29,044 nucleotides of DNA from the NCBI GenBank assembly GCA_964390625.1, contig CAYMID010000010.1, positions 1 to 29,044 on the forward strand, read 5' to 3'. Source of the DNA: 2-12-FULL-41-16 sp964390625 (GTDB lineage: Bacteria > Patescibacteriota > Patescibacteriia > Magasanikbacterales > UBA922). This document shows, one piece after another, positions 6,748 through 13,875 of this stretch. The notes beneath the pieces were generated by a model that saw only the letters and a list, made by a program, of their open reading frames with translations, was not told where the DNA came from and did no database searches. The translations under genes and the position numbers were made by a program. How positions within the stretch are numbered: position 1 is the first letter of the stretch; each line of letters opens with the position of its first letter.

Positions 6748-8448
6748 CTATAGCGTTTGTACATGAAGCGTAATGTAATCACTGCCGACACCAACAACAT
6801 TTAGTTGAATTTTTGCCCCCAAGACCCCGCCTGTCTTAATGGCTTGTAAATTTACAGTTTGGCTCGGATCAATCGCCCACACTTTCGGATCACTCCCACC
6901 AGACGTTTCATAGACGTTACCAATCTCTACTTTTGCTAAATATGTGTACACACTCCGTAGTTTAAAAACTGCTCCAGAACTATGAGTTAGTTGTTGCCCT
7001 AGACACAAATTGTAGTCTCCGTCGCCGCCACTAGCAGAACTGCATCCAACAGCACTATGATAATCATACATAGTGCCCAAGGTAATTATTGCTCGCCCAT
7101 CCGTATCTTTACCTTGATACCCAATCGAGATTGCGCGCATAGCCCACGGCAGCGATAATAGAGTACTTTGTCCCTTTGATACCGACAAGGTACCCGTATC
7201 AGGGTTGACGTTACCTGAATGAACTGCACTATACGAAATTGTCAGAGTATCACTATTATAGTCCTTAACTACATACGTTACGAAGTTGTTGCTTTGATAA
7301 ATGGTGTTATTGACACATGCATTATAGGTACCGTCCTCACCACTATAACTTTGGCAATTCTTAATCACACTCGAATTAGGAGTTGTGTTAGTAGTAACAG
7401 CAGCAGTTTTAAAGTTCAAAAAAGCAACTTGTTTGCTACGGGCCGAAGAATAGGCGTTTTTATCGTATGTAATTGAAAAAGTGTTATTAGGATCTTCAAA
7501 AAAGGTGCCGGTCTTAGTTTTTCCTACCGGAATTGTCCATACTTGGGTACTGCCATTATTTTTTATCAGAGAAAGTACCACATCATTAGCAGTCACTACC
7601 GCCACTTTGATACGCAGATACGACGTTGCCCGCACTGTTGTTCCTTGGCAAATCATAACCGCCCCACTTACTGTATTGGTGGCATCAGCGCAAATCGCCG
7701 AGTCCTGAGGCCCAGGCTGGGCATTGTTCGCAGTGTTCGGCGCATTGTTTGACCCAGTGTCAGCAAACGGAACTGTTTCAGGAAAATTTGGTATGTGATC
7801 AAAACGGTACTGTTGTGCGTTTAATTCATCGAGTGTTTTAATATAGACCCTCGTTGGATTTTTACCATTTTCTGAACGGCTTAAATACACTGCCGAAGAA
7901 TTTGCATGTTTATACAACACACCAGCTGGATAATAGTGCCAATCAGCGGTAATGCCAAAACCAGAAATTGGTAACTTACTAATTACCTCTTGCGAAACAT
8001 CTTCAATCCAGCCCCACTGATACCCGTTATTCACGAATGATTTTTCAGACTCAAACGGAATGAGCGTAGTCTGTCCAGCCTGACCATTAGCGCTATACCT
8101 TGAAACCAAAAAAACACGTGGATCTGACGGACTCTTAAGTAACGTGCCGCCAGCAAAAGTACGACGTGGTCCCCAAGGGGCAATTCGGAGTGGATGATTT
8201 GGCACTGACCCAAGTAAGGTTTCGTTTGTAAGGCGAACCTCTGACCAATCCGAAACATACGAAAAAAAGACATCGGGATTTTTTACTAATTGCTTTTTAC
8301 AATCGGCGGTGATGTAGTACACGGCTTTTGAGCCAGGTGATTTATACATGGTGTTAGTTGAGAGTGAGCACTCAACAGCCCCGGACACACGAGGAATAAA
8401 CCAAGTCATCACCATGATTAGAATAACCAAATATTTAACGTACTTCAT
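6748..8448 (-). CDS. Secreted repeat protein, 566 aa, paralogue of the next gene
   Basis: No named function. A signal peptide (YVKYLVILIMVMTWFIP) spans about residues 3-23. Three related segments of about 55 residues follow at 32-95, 98-160 and 174-228; each begins like YKSPGSKAVYYI, LLKSPSDPRVFLV or LYKHANSSAVYLS. Such modules are common in CPR exported proteins. A linker at 230-249 leads to three C-terminal modules of about 100 aa (250-349, 361-460, 466-566). Each module opens with two Cys separated by about 11-16 residues and a DG.YN.C-like motif, and each is predicted beta-rich. The product is probably extracellular or surface-bound. The gene is 17 nt downstream of its paralogue, has no Shine-Dalgarno and is followed by a terminator. 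Confidence 0.8.
   Translation of the reverse strand: MKYVKYLVILIMVMTWFIPRVSGAVECSLSTNTMYKSPGSKAVYYITADCKKQLVKNPDVFFSYVSDWSEVRLTNETLLGSVPNHPLRIAPWGPRRTFAGGTLLKSPSDPRVFLVSRYSANGQAGQTTLIPFESEKSFVNNGYQWGWIEDVSQEVISKLPISGFGITADWHYYPAGVLYKHANSSAVYLSRSENGKNPTRVYIKTLDELNAQQYRFDHIPNFPETVPFADTGSNNAPNTANNAQPGPQDSAICADATNTVSGAVMICQGTTVRATSYLRIKVAVVTANDVVLSLIKNNGSTQVWTIPVGKTKTGTFFEDPNNTFSITYDKNAYSSARSKQVAFLNFKTAAVTTNTTPNSSVIKNCQSYSGEDGTYNACVNNTIYQSNNFVTYVVKDYNSDTLTISYSAVHSGNVNPDTGTLSVSKGQSTLLSLPWAMRAISIGYQGKDTDGRAIITLGTMYDYHSAVGCSSASGGDGDYNLCLGQQLTHSSGAVFKLRSVYTYLAKVEIGNVYETSGGSDPKVWAIDPSQTVNLQAIKTGGVLGAKIQLNVVGVGSDYITLHVQTL
8280..8355 (-). repeat. 76-bp perfect repeat, copy 1
   Basis: This stretch is identical base for base to 9665-9740. 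It encodes the first N-terminal module of the 566-aa protein (TNTMYKSPGSKAVYYI to CKKQLVK). The flanking coding sequence of the two paralogues has clearly diverged, so the perfect block stands out. Confidence 0.9.
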
Positions 8449-8465
8449 ATGTTTATTCAGAAGTG

Positions 8466-9830
8466 CTACAAGGTAGTCGTGATTTTAAAACGGGCAATAC
8501 CATTTTGGGCGGAAATAAGTTCAATTACTGCTTTACGTTGCAATCCAAAATTTGATTCTATGTAGCTCACTTCGAGTGACTGCCCGACGCTAATCGTCAC
8601 TGGCTGAGACTTGCTACCTGCAAAATCTGGTGAGTTGGGTACTGTAATTGAAGCAGTAGAATTTGAAATACTCTTAACCTGGATCATCAACCCTGATTCG
8701 GCGTGGGTGTACGAGTATCCCTCGCAAATATAATATTCACCGCCAGCCTCATTGCGGTCACAGCCACGCGTATCAAATGGTTGAGTGCTAATTATAACCT
8801 GAACTGCCGGTTTACCGGACTGAGCCGTGCCCTGATAGGATACAAATTTAATTGAATAAATCAATTTATCTACTAATGATTGGTACCCAACCTCTGAACC
8901 AATTTTAATCACACCCCCCATATTTTGACCATCACTAGAAATAAACTGCAAATCCATGTTATTACTATTCACATTTACAGCTTTAAGTTTTGCATTTACG
9001 GACAAGGCTACTTCGGTATCTTGGCAAATTGTCACCAGGCCACTGACTGTGGTATTGGCCCCTGCACACGTGACTGCATTTATTGGGACCAGTCCTACTG
9101 GCGTAGTTATTTTTTTGGGTGCAGCCAATGTATCGCCATGGGAATAGTAAAAAATAAATGGTAGTATCGCCACATGATCATATCGATAGTTAAACTGCTC
9201 GAGGTCCTCTAGTCTATCCACATATTTTGCATACTGCTGGTCGCGAGATTGTTCAGGGTCAATCGCTGTCACAAATAGGGCTGGAGAAGTTTCGATTTTA
9301 AATAATATACCAGATGGAAATCGAGTGGCATTGGCGGTAATTTTTTCTGTAGCCACCATTGAACTAGTAATTACATCTTGAGACACATCCTCGACCCACT
9401 TCCACTTGAATCCAAGTGATAAAAAGGCTTCTTCTGATTCAAATGAAATAAGGCGATGGTTTGGCTCAAAATTGTTGCCAAATTTTACAACCAAAAACAC
9501 GCGCGGGTCAGTGGGTGATTTAATTAAACTACCACCTAAAAAATTATGCTTTGGGCCCCATGGCAAAATGCGTAATTGATGATCTGGAACACTGCTTATA
9601 CCAGCGTAATTTGTATTTTTAACTTCAGCCCAAGAGTCGGCATACGAAAAAAATACGTCTGGACTTTTTACTAATTGCTTTTTACAATCGGCGGTGATGT
9701 AGTACACGGCTTTTGAGCCAGGTGATTTATACATGGTGTTGGTAGAAAGCGGGCAAGCAGTGGCCTGGGTCGAATTTGGTACGAACAAAAATAATCCAAA
9801 AGCAATTATCAATGTAATAATATGTTTCAT
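8466..9830 (-). CDS. Secreted repeat protein, 454 aa, paralogue of the 566-aa protein
   Basis: No named function. A signal peptide covers about residues 1-24 (IITLIIAFGLFLFVPNSTQA). It has the same three N-terminal modules as its neighbour (about 31-95, 97-160, 171-225). Only two of the roughly 100-aa two-Cys C-terminal modules are present (about 251-350 and 355-454), against three in the paralogue. The start ATG at 9830 lies 3 nt past the T-run of a hairpin that overlaps the ftsA stop. GAGGGA inside that hairpin, 11 nt from the ATG, is the only purine-rich site nearby. Transcription probably depends on read-through from ftsA or on an unseen promoter. The product is probably exported. A role in the envelope near the division site is suggested only by context. 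Confidence 0.8.
   Translation of the reverse strand: MKHIITLIIAFGLFLFVPNSTQATACPLSTNTMYKSPGSKAVYYITADCKKQLVKSPDVFFSYADSWAEVKNTNYAGISSVPDHQLRILPWGPKHNFLGGSLIKSPTDPRVFLVVKFGNNFEPNHRLISFESEEAFLSLGFKWKWVEDVSQDVITSSMVATEKITANATRFPSGILFKIETSPALFVTAIDPEQSRDQQYAKYVDRLEDLEQFNYRYDHVAILPFIFYYSHGDTLAAPKKITTPVGLVPINAVTCAGANTTVSGLVTICQDTEVALSVNAKLKAVNVNSNNMDLQFISSDGQNMGGVIKIGSEVGYQSLVDKLIYSIKFVSYQGTAQSGKPAVQVIISTQPFDTRGCDRNEAGGEYYICEGYSYTHAESGLMIQVKSISNSTASITVPNSPDFAGSKSQPVTISVGQSLEVSYIESNFGLQRKAVIELISAQNGIARFKITTTL
9665..9740 (-). repeat. 76-bp perfect repeat, copy 2
   Basis: Second copy of the block at 8280-8355, in the same frame and same position of the paralogous protein. It may reflect recent duplication with local constraint, or gene conversion. 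Confidence 0.9.
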
Positions 9831-9833
9831 AAG

Positions 9834-9858
9834 AAAAAAAATCCCTCTTGGGGATTTT
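9834..9858 (-). terminator. Hairpin terminator or attenuator overlapping the ftsA stop
   Basis: On the minus strand an 8-bp stem AAAATCCC/GGGATTTT (9838-9845 with 9851-9858) has the 5-nt loop CAAGA and runs into eight T. The ftsA stop codon (9857-9859) is in the upstream arm, and the next gene's ATG is 3 nt past the T-run. It could end most ftsA transcripts and could also hide the GAGGGA that would serve as the next ribosome site. Confidence 0.7.
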
Positions 9859-11116
9859 AGGGAACCAAGGATTTAAAAACTTGGTGTAATTTGTCTGCAA
9901 CTTTGCCCGCCACGTTAAAGCTCGGTCGCGCACGTCGACCCGAACCAACCGAACGAGCCCCCCAACGGACCAAACCAATCGCTGGTGCAAAGGCTGGATC
10001 GCTAATTTTATCCGTAATGCTGTGCAATCCCAATGGATAACCCAAAGCGACTGGTAAGCGAAGCTGTTCTTTGGCCAATTCGACTAAACCGCGAGTATGG
10101 GCTCCTCCACCCACAAACAAGGCGCCGGCCGGAAGTAAACCGCTCAAACCCACGCGCTGTAATTCAGCATCAACTTTTTCTAAAATCTCACTAACACGCG
10201 CTTCAATAATCTGCGCCACATAATACTGCGAGGCAAGCTCGGCCGCAGGTGCGCCCAACGTACCCAGATCAATCATTTCTTTTTTGGTCAAACCAGCAGT
10301 GACGCACTGACCATACTCAACTTTTACCCGTTCAGCCACATCAATCGATGTCTTTAAGCCCAAAGCAACATCATTGGTAATATGCGCAGCCCCAATCGGA
10401 ATTACGGCCGTGTGAACAATATCACCTTCGGCATACACCACCAAACTAGTAGTAGGGCCACCGATATTGATTACCGCCACTCCTAGTTCTTTTTGACGAC
10501 TGGTGGCCACAACGTCCCCAGCGGCTAAAATTGATAAAACAAAATCATCAATATCAATGCCCGTACGATAAATAGCCTTGGTGATATTTTTGATGTGTGC
10601 GGCCACGCCAAAAATAATTTTGGCCTCGACCTCTAGCCGAATCCCAGTCATACCAACCGGGTCCTTAATCCCAGTCTGGCCATCTACCCCATAGCTACGA
10701 GGTAAAGTGTGTAATAATTCATAATTAAGTGGCGTGGCAATGGTACGCGCAGCCTCAATTACTCGACCAACATCTTCTTCGGTAATTTCGCCATCAGTAC
10801 GAGCCACCGCAATCGCCCCACGGCTGTCCTGACAAATACTATTGGCCCCAGAAACCCCAACCCAAGCATGTTCAATCGGAACGCCAGTGATTTTCTCCGC
10901 GCTCTCAAGGGCGTGGGCAATCGCCGAGACAGTTTCTTCAATACTCGTAATACTGCCCTTCTGGATTCCTTCGGAAGGTACTTCAATAGCCCCGACAATA
11001 TTTAATTGTGTCTCGCCTTCTTCGGTGGCCGAAATTTGACCAACCGCGATTCGAATTGCAGTCGAGCCAATATCGAGTCCGGTAATAAATTCAGTGCGTT
11101 GTTTGGGACGAAACAT
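9857..11116 (-). CDS. ftsA: Cell division protein FtsA
   Basis: FtsA is the actin-like ATPase that anchors FtsZ polymers to the membrane. The phosphate-1 motif (TGLDIGSTAIRIAVG) starts near residue 11. The FtsA-specific SHS2 (1C) region includes VGVSGANS. Phosphate-2 is INIGGPTTSLVVY, and the adenosine motif is ALFVGGGAHTRGL. The last 14 residues (VADKLHQVFKSLVP) could form the amphipathic membrane-binding helix. I chose the ATG at 11116 (419 aa); the upstream in-frame GTG at 11146 lies upstream of the -10 box. It has its own promoter inside the end of dgkA and is followed by a hairpin rather than by ftsZ. Confidence 0.96.
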   Translation of the reverse strand: MFRPKQRTEFITGLDIGSTAIRIAVGQISATEEGETQLNIVGAIEVPSEGIQKGSITSIEETVSAIAHALESAEKITGVPIEHAWVGVSGANSICQDSRGAIAVARTDGEITEEDVGRVIEAARTIATPLNYELLHTLPRSYGVDGQTGIKDPVGMTGIRLEVEAKIIFGVAAHIKNITKAIYRTGIDIDDFVLSILAAGDVVATSRQKELGVAVINIGGPTTSLVVYAEGDIVHTAVIPIGAAHITNDVALGLKTSIDVAERVKVEYGQCVTAGLTKKEMIDLGTLGAPAAELASQYYVAQIIEARVSEILEKVDAELQRVGLSGLLPAGALFVGGGAHTRGLVELAKEQLRLPVALGYPLGLHSITDKISDPAFAPAIGLVRWGARSVGSGRRARPSFNVAGKVADKLHQVFKSLVP

Positions 11117-11136
11117 AGAAAACAGCGAGTGGCTAT

Positions 11137-11165
11137 AGTATACCACCAGAAGCCCTAAGACTCAA
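11137..11165 (-). promoter_or_regulatory. Sigma70-type promoter of ftsA
   Basis: On the minus strand -35 TTGAGT (11160-11165) and -10 TATACT (11137-11142) are 17 bp apart. The -35 overlaps the 3' end of dgkA. The start near 11130 gives a leader of about 14 nt without a Shine-Dalgarno, which rules out the longer GTG start for ftsA. Confidence 0.75.
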
Positions 11166-11508
11166 GAAAGTAAGGAATAAAAATTAACCCTCCAATTGCA
11201 ATCGCAGCCAAAGCCGCCAACAAAACTGCCCCGGCCAAAACATCCTTGACCACCCCAACCGTACGGTGAAGCCGCGGGTGAACACTATCTAGCAACTTTT
11301 CCACGGCCGTATTAAGCAATTCCAAGGTCAGCACCATTACAATGGTCACAATTAAAATCGCCCAATCACGATAGTTAACCTGCCACCACCAGGCCAACCC
11401 CACAACCACCACGGCCGCCGTAGTATGAACACGAAAATTACGCTCATGAACCAAAGCGTAACCTAATCCACGAGCGGCATGAACAAAACTTTTAGTCAAA
11501 CCACTCAT
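11155..11508 (-). CDS. dgkA: Diacylglycerol kinase / undecaprenol kinase (DgkA family)
   Basis: This small integral membrane kinase phosphorylates undecaprenol or diacylglycerol. In Gram-positive-like lineages the substrate is usually undecaprenol, which feeds the cell-wall lipid carrier pool. The catalytic motif ELLNTAVEKLLD and the following VKDVLAGAVLLAAL are intact. There are three membrane segments at about 30-45, 50-68 and 90-114. Length is 117 aa, normal for the family. The start is the ATG at 11508, whose last two bases overlap the TGA of the preceding gene (ATGA), pointing to translational coupling; a GTG two codons earlier is less likely. The substrate cannot be told from the sequence. 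Confidence 0.93.
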   Translation of the reverse strand: MSGLTKSFVHAARGLGYALVHERNFRVHTTAAVVVVGLAWWWQVNYRDWAILIVTIVMVLTLELLNTAVEKLLDSVHPRLHRTVGVVKDVLAGAVLLAALAAIAIGGLIFIPYFLES

Positions 11509-12656
11509 AAGCACTCTTTTACGTATTTTTCTTGACGCGGAAACATTACCGCTGCCTGTGCTTTGGTAATATGGTCATACCCNNNNNNNNNNNNNNNNNN
11601 NNNNNNNNNNNNNNNNNNNNNNNNNNNNNNNNNNNNNNNNNNNNNNNNNNNNNNNNNNNNNNNNNNNNNNNNNNNNNNNNNNCTCGACAGTGGATGATAG
11701 ATAACGACGAAACCTTCGCTTTGGCCCATAAAATAAGCCACCAAATCATCACGTCGCTTCCAGCCTTGAACCTCAAATCGATTGGTTGCTTGCAACAAAT
11801 CGGTAATATTTTGATCCTTGATGTTGCGAGCAAACCAGGCATTAAAATCTTCGGTTGATTCTTTTGGTAAAGCTCGCACTTCAAAATAATCTCCATTAGG
11901 GGCGGTTACAATAACCTGACGGCCGGCGTTATCCACAGGTGCAGTGACCCAGTTTTTGGGGTAATAAAAACTATACCCAAATACAGGACTAATGTACTCA
12001 AGTACGGTACCGGAATCAATTAAACGAACCGGTGCCATGCCAATCGGGTTGTACAAATTAAAGACTTCCTGACCATCATAATAACCATCACTTTCCGTAT
12101 CCCACGCCGCTGGATCAGTTCCAAATATTTCCTCTTCGGCATCGGTCAAAACATCTTTATCAAAATCCACAGTGTTAAGTGGATTAATGACCGGAAATTC
12201 AAGCGGTCCACCGACCACCACACTTGAGGTCGGTAATGCAATAGTGTTATTCGTTACTTCAACCGCTGTCGATGTGGTCGTAAGAATTTCTTCTGTACTT
12301 GTCGGTACAATCTCAATAGCCACGGTCGTAGTTGGAATGGTTACAACGGCAACCGGCTTAGTCCTAATTCCTTGTGTGTAATACCACACAATTCCGCTTA
12401 CCACGCCCAAAAAAACAAAGCCTACCGCGCCCCACCATAAACCCCGGTGGCTGGTAGATACTGCGACCGAAGTGGTGGAAACAGTTTGCTTTGGATTATC
12501 AACAACGACTCGCGGTGCGCTAACTACCGTTGTAGCTACCTCACGACGATAAACCTCGGGGTCATTACCCCCATAAAAAATATCTGGAATTGTCTGAACA
12601 CGCCCTTGTGCTTCGGGTTCTGGCGTACTAGGTTTTTTCTGGCCAAAACCAAACAT
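11505..12656 (-). CDS. Membrane-anchored protein with TSP3-type repeat and PsbP-like domain (contains a gap)
   Basis: A cytoplasmic tail of about 65 residues is followed by one membrane segment at about 75-93 (GLWWGAVGFVFLGVVSGIVWYY). A Thr/Val-rich linker comes next. Then there is a thrombospondin type-3-like calcium site (about 160-200: DFDKDVLTDAEE, WDTESDGYYDGQE). Last is a domain beginning FGYSFYYPKNWV, which recalls PsbP-like lipoprotein folds. The 100-N gap breaks the C-terminal part. The frame agrees on both sides, and the tail (QAAVMFPRQEKYVKECL) ends in the ATGA overlap with dgkA. I chose the ATG at 12656; the TTG two codons earlier is less likely. It is third in a row of related TSP3 proteins. 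Function unknown; cell-surface location inferred. Confidence 0.75.
   Translation of the reverse strand: MFGFGQKKPSTPEPEAQGRVQTIPDIFYGGNDPEVYRREVATTVVSAPRVVVDNPKQTVSTTSVAVSTSHRGLWWGAVGFVFLGVVSGIVWYYTQGIRTKPVAVVTIPTTTVAIEIVPTSTEEILTTTSTAVEVTNNTIALPTSSVVVGGPLEFPVINPLNTVDFDKDVLTDAEEEIFGTDPAAWDTESDGYYDGQEVFNLYNPIGMAPVRLIDSGTVLEYISPVFGYSFYYPKNWVTAPVDNAGRQVIVTAPNGDYFEVRALPKESTEDFNAWFARNIKDQNITDLLQATNRFEVQGWKRRDDLVAYFMGQSEGFVVIYHPLSXXXXXXXXXXXXXXXXXXXXXXXXXXXXXXXXXXGYDHITKAQAAVMFPRQEKYVKECL
11583..11682. other. Scaffold gap, 100 N
   Basis: Exactly 100 N, the usual placeholder for a gap of unknown size. It lies within the outer domain of the TSP3/PsbP-like protein. Confidence 0.99.
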
Positions 12657-12672
12657 AGCCAATGGTTAAGAC

Positions 12673-13446
12673 TTAACGAGTGCTGCTTGCAGTTGCGGTT
12701 GTTGTAGTTGGGCCCTGACCTGGTTGAAACAGCTTACCAGGTCCTTTTGGATTATACCCATTACGAATTTCATCGCCATCCTTGTAAGAATCGCCATCGG
12801 TGTCAGCTACCAATGGATTGGTTTGCCAGGTATTTACTTCGTCGCCATCGGACAGTAAATCACCATCCGTATCCCAGCTCAAAGGATCCGTGCGCTTTTC
12901 TTTTTCCTGATCATCGGTTAAGCCGTCGGCATCGGTATCGAGTGGCTGACCCTCCAAAATTGAATCTTCGAGGGTTGTGCTTACAATTACCGTTGTATCT
13001 TGTGTAACGGTTTGCTCTGGTTCTGTGTTTTGGACTGGGGTTGTTTCGGTTTTAGCCGGCTGATTAATCACAGGCTCTGGACTAACAGTTGCCGGTGCTT
13101 TAACAAAGTTAGCGTACACCCAAAAGCCACCGCCGCCAACAATCACCAAAACCAAAACTAATAAAACCAAAGTTAAAGTGCGATGGCCCGTGGCTGGCTC
13201 TGGCTCAGAAACGTCTGGTGCACGAGAATCTAACTCTGGTGGCAAGCCGGTAAAATTGCCAGAGGCCCCCATTGTTTTGTCAGGGTTAGTTGGAGGCATC
13301 TCAGTTTTTGGACGAAGGACGCCTGCTTCTAACGCACTGGCACTATCACCACCAACGTCAGCACCAGCCAAGATGTCATCTGGCTCATTGGTTGGTAAAT
13401 TACCTGGAACCTGTCCTGGTTTTTCCAAAGAATTATCGTCAAACAT
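12673..13446 (-). CDS. Membrane-anchored TSP3-repeat protein, 257 aa
   Basis: The first roughly 85 residues are hydrophilic, Pro/Glu/Asp-rich and probably cytoplasmic. One membrane segment follows at about 88-110 (LTLVLLVLVLVIVGGGGFWVY). After a Thr/Val/Pro linker come three type-3 calcium repeats (DTDADGLTDDQE, DTDGDLLSDGDE, DTDGDSYKDGDE) ending in NGYNPKGPGK. The same ending is seen in the gene upstream, so the two are paralogues. I chose the ATG at 13446, 13 nt after the upstream stop; longer versions would overlap that gene. The Asp-rich repeats are expected to bind calcium, by analogy with thrombospondin and OmpA-linked repeats. The role is unknown; an outer-surface spacer or adhesion function is an inference. 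Confidence 0.8.
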   Translation of the reverse strand: MFDDNSLEKPGQVPGNLPTNEPDDILAGADVGGDSASALEAGVLRPKTEMPPTNPDKTMGASGNFTGLPPELDSRAPDVSEPEPATGHRTLTLVLLVLVLVIVGGGGFWVYANFVKAPATVSPEPVINQPAKTETTPVQNTEPEQTVTQDTTVIVSTTLEDSILEGQPLDTDADGLTDDQEKEKRTDPLSWDTDGDLLSDGDEVNTWQTNPLVADTDGDSYKDGDEIRNGYNPKGPGKLFQPGQGPTTTTATASSTR

Positions 13447-13459
13447 AGCAATGTAAAAC

Positions 13460-13858
13460 TTATGGTTTGGTTGAAGTTGGTAATCGCCCAGGTCCTTTGG
13501 GATTGTACCCATTCATTATTTCGTTACCGTCCCAAAAGCCATCCCCATCAGTATCAGCCTTCTTTGGGTCGGTTTTAAACCGCTCAATCTCCGCTTTATC
13601 AGACAAGCCATCGCCATCTGTGTCATACTCGGCTGGATTTAAACCCTGTGCTTTTTCGTCAGCGTCTAGAATCCCATCGCTGTCGGCGTCGTTTGGCTTA
13701 CCCGGCGCAAGCGGTTCGCTATTACCTGTACTCGACGTACCCTGCGAACCAGTAGTTGGCCCACAACAAGCAGTAAAGTAATGTCGATATGTCCACCACC
13801 CGGCCCCAGCAACAACAGCCAGGGCAATTACTCCGAGCAGAATTTTTTTAACAGACAT
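13460..13858 (-). CDS. Small membrane-anchored TSP3-repeat protein, 132 aa
   Basis: An N-terminal membrane segment or signal anchor spans about residues 4-24 (KILLGVIALAVVAGAGWWTY). It is followed by a Cys pair (ACCG), a Gly/Ser linker and three type-3 calcium repeats (DADSDGILDADE, DTDGDGLSDKAE, DTDGDGFWDGNE) ending NGYNPKGPGR. It is the shortest of three adjacent TSP3 proteins, as if the same module had been placed on different anchors. I chose the ATG at 13858, 17 nt after the giant gene's stop. A TATACT directly abuts this ATG, too close to act as its own -10 box. Surface calcium-binding is inferred from the repeats. Confidence 0.8.
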   Translation of the reverse strand: MSVKKILLGVIALAVVAGAGWWTYRHYFTACCGPTTGSQGTSSTGNSEPLAPGKPNDADSDGILDADEKAQGLNPAEYDTDGDGLSDKAEIERFKTDPKKADTDGDGFWDGNEIMNGYNPKGPGRLPTSTKP

Positions 13859-13875
13859 AGTATACCACAATTAGA

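Noticed and set aside
13838..13868. TATACT next to the ATG of the 132-aa TSP3 protein as its promoter
   Set aside because: The -10 box would directly abut the start codon, so the transcript would begin inside the gene. It could only serve a later start that would lose the signal anchor.
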